Assembly: GCA_015143295.1 (NCBI GenBank) | Contig: CM026570.1 | Coordinates: forward strand, 28,526,445 to 28,590,444 | DNA length: 64,000 nt | Direction of reading: 5' to 3' | DNA from: Tetracentron sinense | Lineage: Eukaryota > Streptophyta > Magnoliopsida > Trochodendrales > Trochodendraceae | Part shown: one piece after another, positions 22,288 to 33,189 of the stretch | How positions within the stretch are numbered: position 1 is the stretch's first letter | Layout of the letters: each line of letters opens with the position of its first letter | Notes under the pieces: generated by a model | The model's database searches: none | What the model saw: only the letters and a program-made list of their open reading frames with translations | What the model was told of the DNA's origin: nothing | Made by a program: the position numbers and the translations under genes

Positions 22288-23314
22288 CTAACTCCCTTCA
22301 CTAGTGCTACCAACCTCCTTGACATGTAATTCTTTCATTTTCTTGTGAGTCAGAGGCTAGTACCCTTCACTTGGGCTACCAACCTCCTTGACATATGCTT
22401 GTTTTCTTGTTTGATTTATCATGTACAAATACAACTTGGAAAACCCGGTTCATGCATACATGCGTGCTTGTGTGCTTGTCAATAGTGGCAACCATGATGA
22501 CATGTATGACATGAAGGATAGTACATCGCATTGCAATTCATAGTATAAACATGTGAAAATTTGGGAAATCTACATGGCATTTGGTCAATTCATCATTTAT
22601 AAAAATAATTACATAAGGCATACTTCCATTTTTTTCATACACTTCATTTACTCCTAGTTTAAGCATTTTATCAAACATCCGGTGTGCAACATTCCTTAGT
22701 AGTTTCATTTCCTCTTTTTAGTGCACATTTTCCATCACATCATCAAGATAAGTTCATTATTTGTGGAATGCCCATCCACCATTTTCCTTTTCACACATCA
22801 CACAACATCCATACGGCATCCAATCGCCTCAACCCCTCATCCATCCACACATCACAACATTCAATATTATTTTGTTTACATTTTATGGAAATTGCACATT
22901 TCAAAAGGAGGAAAACATGGAGTGAAGAATCATCAATAAAAATAGAAAACCTAGGTCATTGCTAATAGGAGTTAGTAGGGTTTACTAACCTTGAATCAAG
23001 ACTTGATCTTGGGTGGAAACCCTTGATTGAAGCTCCAACTTGGAAGAAGGAGGACCCTTGCTTGAAGAAGGCTTGAGTGGGGAAGAAAACCTTTGAGGAA
23101 TGCCTTGAAGAACGCTGCCCTAGCTTTGAAAAAGATTCCCCACGAGCTTAAGGCTTGGCTTTGAAGGAAAAACCAACTTTGTGATGATTCTTGGATGTTC
23201 CAACCCTTGATCTCTTCACCAAGGATGCCCTAGGAGAAAAACCCTCTTCTTCCCTCTTCCTTTCTCTCAAAATACTCTAAGTATGATGTATGGGGACCCA
23301 AATGCTCGAGCAAG

Positions 23315-23323
23315 CTTTTATAG
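23315..23323 (-). promoter_or_regulatory. Candidate TATA box of family C LTR
   Basis: Minus-strand CTATAAAAG lies about 65 bp downstream of the U3 palindrome array. The matching position in family A reads CTTAAGAGT, so a recognisable TATA is not shared by all families. Confidence 0.5.
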
Positions 23324-23385
23324 GCAAGGGTTTAATGCCCTAAAGATGAAAAAGCCCTCGATGAAATTTCTACAAAACACGATGG

Positions 23386-23604
23386 ACCGAGCGATCGGTG
23401 GTTATGACCAAGCGATCGGTCACCTACCGAGCGACCGGTGTTTTAACCGAGCGATCTGTCAAAAACATGCTCTTTGGAATTTTTTCCCATACAAAAAGGT
23501 TAACCAGTTGATAGCTACCGATCGATATCGATCGATCGCTAATACTGACTGAGCGATCGGTTGTGAACCGATTGATTGCTACATTGGACCGAGCGATCAA
23601 TGCT
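23386..23604. repeat. U3 palindrome array ACCGAGCGATCGGT, family C
   Basis: About seven variants of ACCGANCGATCGGT, more decayed than in family A, directly upstream (sense) of the candidate TATA box. Confidence 0.8.
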
Positions 23605-23812
23605 CTGCAGGTTCCACGGTTTTGGCCATATCTTTTGACTCGTTCATCGGATTTTGACGATTCAACTTGCGTTGGATTCGTCTTTCGAAAAGGAACATTT
23701 TTTGCATTTCAAAATTTTCAATTTCTCCCTTATTTATTAATTAGATTACATGAAAGTCCAATTGACTACGAAAGTGCTATTCATTAAGTACAGAAAAGTC
23801 TGGGGTGCTACA

Positions 23813-23884
23813 GCGGTGGTACTAGCCAAGTGTACTGATAAGGGCCAATCCGGGCCCACCTCTCTAGAGGTGCTGAACTGCTGG
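23813..23884 (-). pseudogene. Short gag fragment resuming after the nested insertions
   Basis: These 72 bases match the gag segment near 11390-11470 of the intact element (tgtactgataaggnccantcc and the Arg-rich RRARTGPYQYTWP-like region). They are collinear with the gag cut at 4258. The match stops abruptly at about 23884 where Tat-like LTR sequence begins, so the N-terminal half of this gag is lost. Confidence 0.8.
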
Positions 23885-24348
23885 AGGTTAGGGTTGCTAA
23901 CTGGGGTTAAGGGTTAAACTAACCATGGTTAGGATTGCTAACCACAGTTGAGGATAATAAGGTTAAGCCCGGTAGGCGGAGATTGGGCCCGGTAGGCGGA
24001 GATTGGGCCCAGTAGACCAAGGGTGAGTCCGGTAGGCCAAAAGGGGTTTTAACCGAGGTTAGGGTTGTTAATCGGAGTTAAATGGGAAGTCAACCATGGT
24101 TAGGGATGCTAACCATGGTAAAGAGGCCAAAGCAGATACATTTTGGTCTCATGAAATTTCATAATATTTTTTAAATTTTTCTAAGGGTTAAGGGGTGTTT
24201 AACCATAGTTGAAAGTTAACAAGAGTTTGGTTAATCCTAGTTATAGGTCTAGCCAGGCCAGGGAGGGCCTAAAGAACATGGCAAGGCCTAGAGTGGCCTC
24301 TTACCTGGTCTAGGCCCTATACAAAAGCCCAAAATCCAGATATCCAAC

Positions 24349-25429
24349 AATGGTGGTAAAGATATTACCGCCATTATCAAACACTTCCAGGGTGGGTTTG
24401 TAGGTCTAGGGTTTGTGTTAAGGGTGAACCCAAAGGGTACTAGACCCACAGAGTTGAAGAGGGAAGTCCAAGGAAGGTCCTAGACCTATTGTGGGTCCAG
24501 AGGGTGGTCTAGATTGGGCCCAAATACACTGTGTTTGGTATACTGAAATGGTGATACAGTATCTACCGCCATTTTTCAGTTCTTGATTTGAAGCACTTTA
24601 ACCATGGTTAAGATTTAAGGGAGACCCTGGAATGACCAGGGTAGATAGCTAAGGACCTGAGGAGTCCATCCATGGCCATAGAATGGACCAGGGCCCACAA
24701 AAAGAGTGCAACAATCACTGTAAACAGAGAGTTCTGGAATAACGGTAATTATTCTACCGCTATTCCTGAAGTTTTCCAGAAAATCGATTTTCTCCCTAGG
24801 AGGCTACATCAGAGTGTTCCAGGGATTCCCTCATGGCCTGAGGGACCCCCAGAAGACTAAGGGGAATGCCATGAAGATATTGGTCTTGTACCCATGGTCG
24901 AAACCTTATAGGGGATTCCCCATACCTATGAGGAAGGTAGGGGAACCCCTTATCCTTGGTTTGCAGCTACTGCATAAGCAAAAGACAGAAATAGAGGACC
25001 CCTGGAATAGGACCAAGGGTCTTACATCAGTTTACAAAAATAAAAGAAGAAGGGTGAGGTGTCCTATCCTCCTTGAATTGATTCCCACGGTGATTGTGGG
25101 GGAGCACAGTGGCTGTGGTCGGCTAGGTTGGCCTGAGAAACTCCCTGCAGGGTCTGGAGTGATCTCAGAATGGAAGACAAGACGCTGAAGGGCTTGGGTT
25201 TATGTTGGCTAAAATCCTACAGGGGTTTAGCATGGAAATTCTGGAATGGAATCAAAGCATGGAATGGGGGTGCTTATATAGAGTGGAGAGGACCTAGGGG
25301 CATTCTAGGGTTTCGAGGGAAGTTGAGAACCCCAGTTTCACTCTGCACCAGAAATTCATCAATGGCGGATCTACCACCATTCTGGGTTTAGCTTAAACTA
25401 GGAATGGTGGTAGAACATCTATCGCCATT
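24349..25429. repeat. Dispersed AATGGYGGTA...TACCGCCATT palindromes
   Basis: Five imperfect inverted repeats of 21-31 bp lie at 24349-24375, 24547-24573, 24736-24766, 25361-25381 and 25403-25429. A sixth is at 28041-28067, beyond the inserted solo LTR. Arms follow AATGGNGGTA / TACCGCCATT around a variable centre of 0-7 bases. They are spaced 20 to 600 bp apart, so this is not a simple tandem repeat. Confidence 0.75.
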
Positions 25430-25471
25430 ACCAAATCTTTGCTAAACAGGGCCCAACCCTTCTACGATTGG

Positions 25472-25476
25472 CCTAC
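25472..25476. repeat. Target-site duplication CCTAC (left)
   Basis: CCTAC at 25472-25476 and at 28009-28013 flank the family B solo LTR. Confidence 0.9.
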
Positions 25477-25755
25477 TATCGCGACCCAAAACCCACCCTA
25501 TGAGTTAGAGTGAATCTTGGATGACTTATCATAACCTACATAACATGCTTGACAAACCATCCTACAAAACACACGGAGCATATACCATAGAAGACAAAAT
25601 AGCGGAAGCATAAACTAACATGGCACAATGGAAGTCTAAAAAAACCCTCTATGTATATATAATCCCAGTTTTGTACAAAAGTGAAATCAACAAAACAAAG
25701 GTGTGGACATGCCCGCCAAAATACATGAGTATAAATCTCTCATGCTCACCCACAC

Positions 25756-25896
25756 TTACTTAGAATCTACCACCTGATAATAGCCCTCTACATGAGGCTC
25801 CTCAGTAGGGACCTCCTCGATGTACTCCTCCTCAACCCATGGGCCAAGAGCACAAATGTCAAAAGGCGCAGCCACTCCACTAACACCTGTCGACAT
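25756..25896 (-). CDS. Conserved LTR micro-ORF (46 aa), family B
   Basis: A 46-codon frame starting MSTGVSG, with core APFDIC and PWVEEEYIEE, ending VVDSK. Relative to family A it has one extra codon after the core and reads past the family A stop by seven codons. Of the 25 nucleotide differences I counted in the shared part, 14 are at third codon positions, 6 at first and 5 at second. This is the most informative intact comparison because this LTR family is clearly diverged from A. No known domain. Confidence 0.6.
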   Translation of the reverse strand: MSTGVSGVAAPFDICALGPWVEEEYIEEVPTEEPHVEGYYQVVDSK

Positions 25897-26289
25897 CAAA
25901 TGTACGGCTGAGTATTGAAACACTCAGGGGGTACCAAATACTATCCAACAATCATAGCATAACAATAACAAAGAAAAGCAAGAAGTAGTTCATATAATTG
26001 ACAGGAAGGTAAGCAGTTATATTTCATGCTTGCATCACATCAAAGCTCGAAAAAAACTCTTGAAATCATCATGTGCTTGACTTGACTTAAAATACTCTTT
26101 TAGTGCTTGAAAAACTTGTCATGTTATGTTCTGTCTTGCTTGTCGTGTCATGCCATGTCTTGCTTGTCTTGTCATGCCATGTCTTGCTTGTCTTGTCGTG
26201 TCATGCATGTCATGTCATGTCATGAAATGCAATTGCTCATGCTTGCTTGCTTGCTTGTAATTTAAACATGCTCATGCACTTGGGATGCT

Positions 26290-26462
26290 AGTGGCCTTGA
26301 ACAACTTGAAAGAAGGGTGGTATAAACCGCCCTCTTTTGAGAAACATAGAATATAGCAACTTGAAAGGGAGGGAAGTGTAAACCCCCTCTTTTGATAAAT
26401 ATGCAACAAAGCAACTTGAAGGGAGGAGAGTGTAAACCCTCCTCTTTTGTGAAATACAACAA
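26290..26462 (-). repeat. Leader hairpin array, family B
   Basis: Three units of about 55-60 bp sharing aacttgaa, gtgtaaac and ctcttttga. Each contains self-complementary purine and pyrimidine arms, such as GGGTGGT with ACCGCCC. It occupies the same leader slot as the GAAGGG hairpins of family A. Confidence 0.65.
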
Positions 26463-26545
26463 AGTAAACATTCATGCTTGGAGGCACACTAACATCTTGC
26501 TTGACGTGTTCTTATTCATGTTGTGTTCTTGTTCTTGTCAAAAGC

Positions 26546-26579
26546 AAGGCAAAACATATCTTAAGATATGCCCTACCTC
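26546..26579 (-). other. Leader palindrome CATATCTTAAGATATG, family B
   Basis: A perfect 16-bp palindrome with a centre different from family A (CTTAAG instead of CGTACG), flanked by partly complementary arms. The palindrome is maintained although both halves of the centre have changed. Confidence 0.6.
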
Positions 26580-27443
26580 TCATACCAACCCTTAAGTTTG
26601 GCCTTGTCATGGTGTTCACGGATCGAGAATAAAACCCTTATCTTGAAAAACTCAGTAAACCATGTCATGCATGCCGTGCTTGTGGTTTTGTGTACATGCT
26701 ATCACTTGGAATTAAACGTAACATATGGACTTCAATAATACATGGAATAGCATTCGTTTCAATACATAAGGATATTCATGCCGTGATGGAAAGCGATTAA
26801 TCACACTATCATAAACCCTAAAAGTTTCATATGCCTTAAATTCATACATGCTTTTCCAGAAACAATTATTATTCTCTTCACCTTGACATTTCATCAAACA
26901 TTTGGTGTGTACATTATGGTTAAGGCCTACATCTTGCCTTTCTAGATGGATCAACGCTCATGGCATACATGTGTGTTCATTATTGGTGAAATACCCTTCC
27001 CATTTCATTCCACAAAACATATACACGGCATCTATCGTCCATACACAACCATCCATCTCCATCTATTCATCCAATCTCATTATCATGCTTAGAGTTTAGG
27101 GGTAAAACCATAGAATGAAGAAATGAAGAAAAGATGAACTAGAAAGGTAGTATAGGGTACCGACCTTCAATAGAATGAAGAAAACCCTTGATTTGGAGTC
27201 CCCACTTTGAAAAAGAACCCCTCTTGGGTTTGAAGAACTCTAGTGATTTGGGGAAGATCCTTGCTTGAAAATCGTCAAGCTTGAGCTTCCCTTGATCTCC
27301 AATCAAAACCCTCTTTGGAGGTTTTTCCCAAATGTTCTCTTCTCCTTTCTCCCCTCTTTCTCTCTTCTAGGTTTAGAAAAGCCCCAAATGAAGTTCCCTA
27401 ACAAGCCAAGGGTTTAAAACCCTCAAATTCGGCATCAGCTACC

Positions 27444-27704
27444 GTGTGCGATCGATCGCACACTTAACTGCAATCGATCGCAAATCAGTGCGATCGATCG
27501 CACATGGATGCGATCTGTTGCACATGAACCCGAACCTTTTTGTCTGATTTCCCTCTATATGCGATTGATCACACACTCTTGTGATCGATCGCAGTCCCTG
27601 CGATCTATCGCACCTGGGATCCCATCTATCGCCTATGGTCCAGAATGTTTGGGACCAATTTCACCTGCATGCGATCGATCGCGCCTACTTGCGATCGATC
27701 TCAC
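27444..27704. repeat. U3 palindrome array TGCGATCGATCGCA, family B solo LTR
   Basis: About nine copies of TGCGATCGATCGCA or close variants in 260 bp, at the same LTR position as the GATCGGT arrays of families A and C. The central GATCGATC is shared but the flanks differ. Confidence 0.85.
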
Positions 27705-28008
27705 TCCCCAAATTTTGTTGTTTTCTCTCATTTTTCCCAACTTTTTTTGGCTATAACTTTTGACTCATTCAACGGATTTTGATGATCAACTTGCGTTGGA
27801 TTCGTCATTCAAAGAGCAACATTTTCGGCATTCTAGAATTTTCAAATTCTACTTTATTTATGGACCAAATTTTCCCAAAGTTGACTGATCTGCAAATGGA
27901 ATTCGGTAACCCAAATTTTCAATAAATCCGACTTCGGAATTCCGACTTTTAACTCAAGGAAATGGCCTTAAGGCTTTGATACATGAGAAAAATTTCTAGG
28001 GTGCTACA

Positions 28009-28363
28009 CCTACTGCATTGTTCACATTGCCAAAAATGGTAATGGCGGTAATATCATTACTGCCCTTACTAAAATTTTGAAATTTTGGGTGGTGGGCCCC
28101 ACTGCATTGGCTCCTAAAGGCCTGTGAGCCGATGTTTGGGCCCACGGAGGGTTTAGGCTTTAGATTTGCGGTTTTTGGGTCCTAGGGTTAGACTAGGGTT
28201 CACCTAGGGTTAAGCCTTGGGTTAGACTAGGGTTTGACTAAGGTTTGACGAGGGTTCCACTTATGGTTAGGGTTTGACTAGAGTTCTACCTAGGGTTAGG
28301 GTGATTAACCATGGTTAAAATGTCTAACCATGATTAAGGCGGTATAAAAATTGGGGGCTTACA
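28009..28363 (-). mobile_element. Tat/Ogre-like LTR, proximal part with terminus
   Basis: The minus-strand terminus TGTAAGCCCCC lies at 28363, next to the purine-rich tract AAAGAAGGGCAGT. It includes the sixth AATGGCGGTA palindrome (28041-28067) and several gactagggttt words. It continues at 23885-25476 on the other side of the solo LTR. Confidence 0.6.
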
Positions 28364-28377
28364 ACTGCCCTTCTTTG
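28364..28377 (-). other. Candidate PPT of the Tat/Ogre-like element
   Basis: Minus-strand AAAGAAGGGCAGT directly precedes TGTAAGCCCCC. Position and composition fit a polypurine tract and set the element's orientation as minus. Confidence 0.6.
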
Positions 28378-31328
28378 CCGGAGAGTTTCAAGTTGGCAGT
28401 TGAACGACAAAGACTGGAACCATCCTATTTTTACCCAAAAATTAGATTTTAGGGGATGATGAGTGTGATGTGTCTACCTATACCTGTTGGAGATATGGGC
28501 AAACTGGGAGAAGAAGTGGTTGGGGCCACACTCCGGGGAATGAAGAGTAGTCTGTGCTTTTTATGCTGAGGATTAATGGATGCTATGAAAGATGGCATGT
28601 CTCGAGGGCACTAGCCAGGATTGGTTGCTATGGCATTACCTGTAGGTGTTTAGCCAAAACAAACAAATGATATACGGAGTGTCAGGAGGAGGACATGCAG
28701 GAGGTGTAGCAGTATGACAAATAAGTTGTCAAGGTACACACAGGATGTCGAAGACACACGGGGTGTCGAAGAGAGATATGCAGGAGGTGATGCCGCGGTA
28801 TGATGAAATTGTCAAGGGGCACGCAGGATGTCAAGGACACACGGGGGTGTTGACAGGGGACATGCGTGAAGTATCGCAATATGGTGAGATTACCAAGGGA
28901 TACATAGGATGTCGGGGACACATGGGGGTGTCGAATGGGACATACAAGAGGTGTAGCAGTATGAAAAATGAGTGACCAAGGTACACGCAGGATGTCAAAG
29001 ATACGTGGGGTGTGGAAGGGGATGCGGGAGGTAATTCCGCAGTATGATAAGATTTTCAAGGGGCACACAGGGTGTAAGGACATGTGGGGGTTTCGAAAGG
29101 ACACATACGGGAGGTATCGCGGTATGACGAGATTGTCAAGGGATACACAAGATGTCTGGGGACACACAGGGGTGTCGAAGGGGACATGCAGGATGTATAG
29201 TGGTATGAAAAATGAGTTACCAAGATACACGCACGATGTCAAGGACATGCGGGGTGTCGAAGGGGGACATGTAGGAGGTAATGCCGAGGTATGAAGAGAT
29301 TTTCAAGGGGCACACAGGATGTCAAGGACACACGGGGGTGTCGAAAGGCGACATGCGGGAGGTATCGCGGTATGGCGAGATTGCCAAGGGATACACAGGA
29401 TGACTGGGGACATGCAAGAGGTAATGCCACGGTATGACGAGATTGTCAAGGAGCACACAGGATATCAAGGACACACAGGGTGTCAAAGGAGACATACAGA
29501 AGGTATCGCGGCATGATGAGATTGTTAGGGGATACACAGGATGTCGAAAGGGTTGTGGCATGTCCCGGAGGCACTAGCCGGATTGATGTTGAAATGGCAC
29601 AAGGGCACTAGATTTTGATGATTTCATACAGGGTGTAAATGCGAGGGTGCTTTCCCATGACTCTGCTGATTGCGACTTTTGGGATGCATAGTTTTGGCTT
29701 CTTCTGCTTGTCTTGTCGGGGCTGCTCAATGCAGGTTGGTACGACCAGGTCTCGGTGCTAGAAGCTTTGTTTTGAAAATGTTTTTAGAAAAGTATTGGAC
29801 TTTTGTAAAAGTTTTTGATTTTAACAGAAAGAATGTTTTAGCTAGAATTTAGATTTGTCAGGAGATTGCCTTTGTCAGGGCTTAGGAGATTTTGTAGTTT
29901 GTCATTTACTTTCGGAGATTAGAGTATGACTCAGAATAGGTTTCGTCACCATTGAGGAAGTTTGGTGGCTGACTTGCTTGTCTTACCACTGCTGGAGACT
30001 GGAGACTTTGGTTGGGAAGAAGCTTGTTACAGAGCATTTGGAAGATTCTAGACTCTTGCTGGGGAGAGTGTTTGGAGGGTTCTATTGGGGATCTGTTGGA
30101 GGATTTGACCACTGTTGTAGATCACTGCTGGGAATCTGTTTCTCAGTGCCATCTATTGGGGATGATTGGGAGTTCGGCGAGACTGATTGCTGCTGCATTT
30201 TGCTACCAAACTACTCCTCAATATTTCTCCCTTTTTCATCCTTGGAATAACCAAGTTATGGGGTTCGCATAATTTTTGTGCAATGAGACCGTTGCCGGTT
30301 TTTCTCATGCCTACGAAGCAGGTTGATTTTAGTCCATTTTTTACCATCAATCTAAAGACTAAGTCTGGGGTCACGTAATTTTTGTTCAATGAGGCCATTG
30401 CTGGTTTTCACTCATGCCCGCGATTTGTTGGCAAAAATAGTTCTTCCCATTTATTGCCCTAAATGGCGCTCTCTTGATGATTTGTGTTCCGATGAGGATG
30501 TAGATGTGATACTGCACTTGCACTTATAATTTCTAGGGGATCTAGGAAAGCTTAGAGTAGGAAGAAATGTAGGCTAGGGGAGCGAAGTTTGGGACACCCT
30601 GGGACTTCTCTTTTGTATTGATCTTTACTCTTTTTGGGACTTCTCCTATTATGGTCGACTTTGTTCTCTCCTAAGGATCTGTACCTTGGGATTTTTAGCG
30701 GAGTTTTTTTTTTTTTGCTCCGTTGGGAAATTTAAGAGAGATTGTCTTTGCTAGGGAGAGTTTTCGGGACAGGTTGTCTCTACTTGGGGAAGGCTTTCAG
30801 GAGAGATTGTCCCAGAAGACTTTTGCTGGGGAAAGAGTCCGGAGAGGTTTGTCTCTGAGGGAAGTCTCTGACTTTGAGAATGTTTCAACTTCTGTTTTGG
30901 ACTTTCTTTTTTTTTAGAAATTTTGTGCCCTTGAGAGTTGACTTAGCTGGGGAAGTCGAGAGGATTCTTACTCTGTTTAGGGGAGATTGAATCTGCGGGG
31001 AGACTTTAGAGAGGCTTTTACTCCACTGGGGATGGTTTAGGGGATGTTTGGATCCTTTTAGCGACCGCACCTGATTACCAGGTTGCCTACGTACCCTTTG
31101 CAGGATCAAGTCATGATGTAGTTCCGGCAAATACTGCATAGGGCAAGGGAGGATGTCCCAGTAAAGGTTATATGAAAGAAGGACTGTTAGGCACAAGGGG
31201 GGCTAACTAGCGGATTTCATTGATATGATAAACGGTTTACATTGTTGGGGATAAGGAGTGTGCCAAGGATGGTCTCCTATCATTTCCTAGAGAATCTACG
31301 AGTGTAAATCGCCTATCAGATATAGACT
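28378..31328 (-). other. 3' untranslated region of Tat/Ogre-like element
   Basis: A long stretch without convincing coding frames, lying between the integrase remnant and the PPT/LTR. It contains the 82-bp minisatellite (28735-29550). A recurring wording in 29900-31060 (ggagagattgtc, cttttgctgggg, gggacttctc) suggests older degraded repeats. Tat/Ogre-lineage elements are known for long 3' UTRs with tandem repeats, which fits. Confidence 0.55.
28735..29550. repeat. Minisatellite, period about 82 bp
   Basis: About ten diverged units marked by cacaggatgtcnnggacaca. The unit starts I located are near 28741, 28825, 28911, 28988, 29066, 29148, 29231, 29314, 29396, 29457 and 29536. Adjacent units tend to alternate ggggcacacagg and gggatacacagg, suggesting a two-unit higher-order period. 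Open frames on both strands here are repeat artefacts. Confidence 0.85.
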
Positions 31329-31480
31329 CTAAGCGTAGTATCGTTTGACTTTGTCTATGTTAACGGCCTCTGAGAGGTCTTCGTCATCCATACGTCCGAG
31401 TCGGAGGGCGCCGCCTGAGAATTTGTCTCGGACGATGTATGGGCCTTCATGTTGGGAGTGAACTTGCCCCTTGGGTTAGG
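31329..31480 (-). pseudogene. Integrase C-terminal remnant, Tat/Ogre-like gypsy
   Basis: The minus-strand translation gives EGPYIVRDKFSGGALRLG, then AVNIDKVKRYYA and a stop at 31329. The upstream GKFTPN motif is one base out of frame with EGPY. The GKxxPNWEGPY...LRLxxMD...N...LKxYY pattern is the typical end of the integrase of Tat/Ogre-type gypsy elements. The rest of pol is missing because family E LTR sequence begins at 31512. The residual 31481-31511 is undetermined. Confidence 0.7.
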
Positions 31481-31511
31481 GCTGTTTGGCAATATTTTCC
31501 AGAGAACTAGG

Positions 31512-32012
31512 TGTAACGACCCCAAATCCTACCTTGACCAAAATAGGACCTTGGATCGCCACATTTCTTAAAACCTGCTTAAATCCCATAACATCCAAGG
31601 CATACTATATGAGTCTCCAAAAATGAGAGTAATAAAATTCAATTTAAACCAAATCATCTTGTATAAGTTTAGGGTCAACATAAACATAACTCACTAAGAT
31701 CAAAGTACTCCAACAACTTATAAAACTCCGATGCAACATCAAAATTATAACTGAAACCAAAGTACCATAAGTCTATTACATCCCTTAAAAACTGGCACAA
31801 ACACCTACTAATAAGGAAAGCTATCTAGATCTCTAACTGTCTTGGAGAAAAGGTCGCCTCCCTCATCAACACCGTAGGTCTCCTCAACCCAAGGCTTAAA
31901 CACCGACTCCGGCTCCACACCTGCCAAGACAACAGTCTGGCTGAGTACAAAAGCACTTTGTGTATATAAATCCAACCAATAACTTACTATACCTGCACTT
32001 AGTTAGAACCAC
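31512..32012 (-). mobile_element. LTR fragment, gypsy family E (copy 1)
   Basis: It begins tgtaacgaccccaaatcc, the form of a minus-strand LTR terminus resembling the tgtcgcgacccaaaaccc of family A. On the minus strand at about 31930-31810 it encodes a weak relative of the micro-ORF (GVEPES, KPWVEETYG) preceded by CTTGGCAG|GT but lacking the ATG. It is truncated at 32012 where a second copy starts. Confidence 0.65.
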
Positions 32013-32100
32013 TGTAATGATCCCAAATCCTACCTTGACCAAAATAGGACCTTGGGTTGCCACATTTCTTCAACCTGCTAAAATGCCATGACATCCAAGG
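32013..32100 (-). mobile_element. LTR fragment, gypsy family E (copy 2)
   Basis: It starts tgtaatgatcccaaatcc and repeats the first 88 bases of copy 1 with several differences, then is cut by copia-1 at 32101. It is either a second family E insertion into the first or a local duplication. Confidence 0.65.
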
Positions 32101-32172
32101 TGTTAGCCTCAAGGTTATAACTCTTAGTATCCTAAATTATTTTGATGATAACACAATAATGAAATGACTCTT

Positions 32173-33189
32173 TTTTTTTTTGGGTCAGGGCCTCAATGGA
32201 CCAAATTAGCTCTTGGGCAATGAAATGGGTCTCTTTGGGCCAAATTAAAAATGACAGCCTTGATCATGCCTATGGTCTTGCCAAAGGAGTGACGGGTCTT
32301 CAAAATTGCCTCTATGAGCTTGAAAAGTGGATAATGGTGATCTTGGCTTTGGTCTTGCAAAATGAGTCACATGTCCTTATAAAAGCCTCTATGGGCAAAA
32401 AAAAAAAAAAAAACTGGCCCACTCTCTCTCTCCTTTTTAAAAAAAAAAATAAAAAACACAATCAATAAGATTTTTTTTTGGCCACATCCTTAGAGGTTGT
32501 ATCTAACCCCCCTTCCGCCATCTTCAAAACACACCCTTGTCTTTCATCATCTGCATGCACACATCTCTCTACACCTCCAACTTCGCAACATCCCCTATTC
32601 CACTCTTCACAATGCGGAAGCCCCCATCTCTTTGCAGCTGATCCATTACACAACCCAACAGGTTTTCACAAATTTGAATTGTGTCCACTAATACAATAAG
32701 AGTCCCACTGGATTGGTTCAGCAAGGGGTTATCTCAACTTAAGGATCCCCAAGGGATGCAGTGAAATGGCAACTTATAGATGCGCTAGCTTTGTCATAGG
32801 TCTTATAATTGAACTCACTTTGAAGATAAACAAGGTAGATGTACTAAGTGACAAAGATAAAATACAAAAGGGATTTTTTTTTCTTTTGAGGAGAAGTTGT
32901 AAGTTCCTCAAATTCCCGGTTGTCTGAATTGAGTTTTGAGACTTGACAACCTTTGCATTGAACTGTGGAAAAGCTATAGATATGGTCTCATATATCAAGA
33001 TGAGAGGACGGGATGAAAAAGATGTTGTGAGGACACGTACAAGGCCAAAGAAAGAGAAGGATGACTCAAAATGGACGGGTGGCCTTGCGGCCACCCGCCG
33101 AAAAACTGTAATCAAGCAAATATCAAAACAAACAGCGGATCATCTGCTCCAAAACCATGAAGAGAAATTGATATTATTGAATTCTCAAG
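32173..33189 (-). mobile_element. Candidate non-LTR retroposon insertion with 14-bp TSD
   Basis: A 1017-bp insertion in the copia-1 LTR is flanked by the exact 14-base direct repeat ATGAAATGACTCTT (32159-32172 and 33190-33203). The other two copies of this LTR have the site once. The inserted strand starts with a T run, so read on the minus strand it ends in poly(A), as expected for target-primed reverse transcription. Internal A and T runs near 32400, 32440 and 32470 suggest a composite. No reverse transcriptase or known gene is recognisable, so LINE 3' end, SINE-like or processed transcript cannot be told apart. Confidence 0.6.

Larger units (their letters stand above)
22293..23812 (-). mobile_element. 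Solo LTR family C, right part
   Basis: Continuation of the LTR at 4259-5124, resuming inside the hairpin array (to about 22400) and ending ggggtgctaca at 23812. It contains a U3 array of ACCGAGCGATCGGT variants at 23386-23604 and, on the minus strand just downstream, a TATA-like CCTATAAAAG. After 23812 the sequence returns to the older gag. Confidence 0.86.
23885..25476 (-). mobile_element. Tat/Ogre-like LTR, distal part (truncated)
   Basis: Gene-free sequence rich in ggttaggg and aaccatggtt words and in dispersed AATGGYGGTA palindromes. It is continuous with 28009-28363 once the family B solo LTR is removed, and the combined block ends at a TGTAAGCCCCC terminus with an adjacent PPT. I therefore read it as the LTR of the element whose integrase remnant is at 31329. 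At least 1950 bp remain; the far end is truncated at the gag junction. Short plus-strand open frames at 24672-25391 show no recognisable domain and are not called. Confidence 0.6.
25477..28008 (-). mobile_element. Solo LTR, gypsy family B (2532 bp)
   Basis: It begins tatcgcgacccaaaaccc (first TG changed to TA) and ends ggggtgctaca, with a perfect 5-bp duplication CCTAC on both sides and no internal region. Sense order is U3 array 27704-27444, leader palindrome 26570-26555, hairpin repeats 26462-26290 and micro-ORF 25896-25756. It interrupts the Tat-like LTR. Its formation by recombination between the two LTRs of a full element is the usual explanation. Confidence 0.92.

Noticed and set aside
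23885-24120. ggttaggg words resembling telomeric repeats
   Set aside because: Words are scattered and irregular (aaccatggtt, gttagggttgc), not a tandem TTTAGGG array, and form part of an LTR-like block.
24672-25391. Consecutive plus-strand open frames that might be a host gene
   Set aside because: No recognisable domain or splice pattern, low coding character, and the segment is internal to the Tat-like LTR.
28682-29561. Long minus-strand and plus-strand frames of 60-190 codons
   Set aside because: They lie entirely in the 82-bp minisatellite and consist of repeated peptides without domain character.
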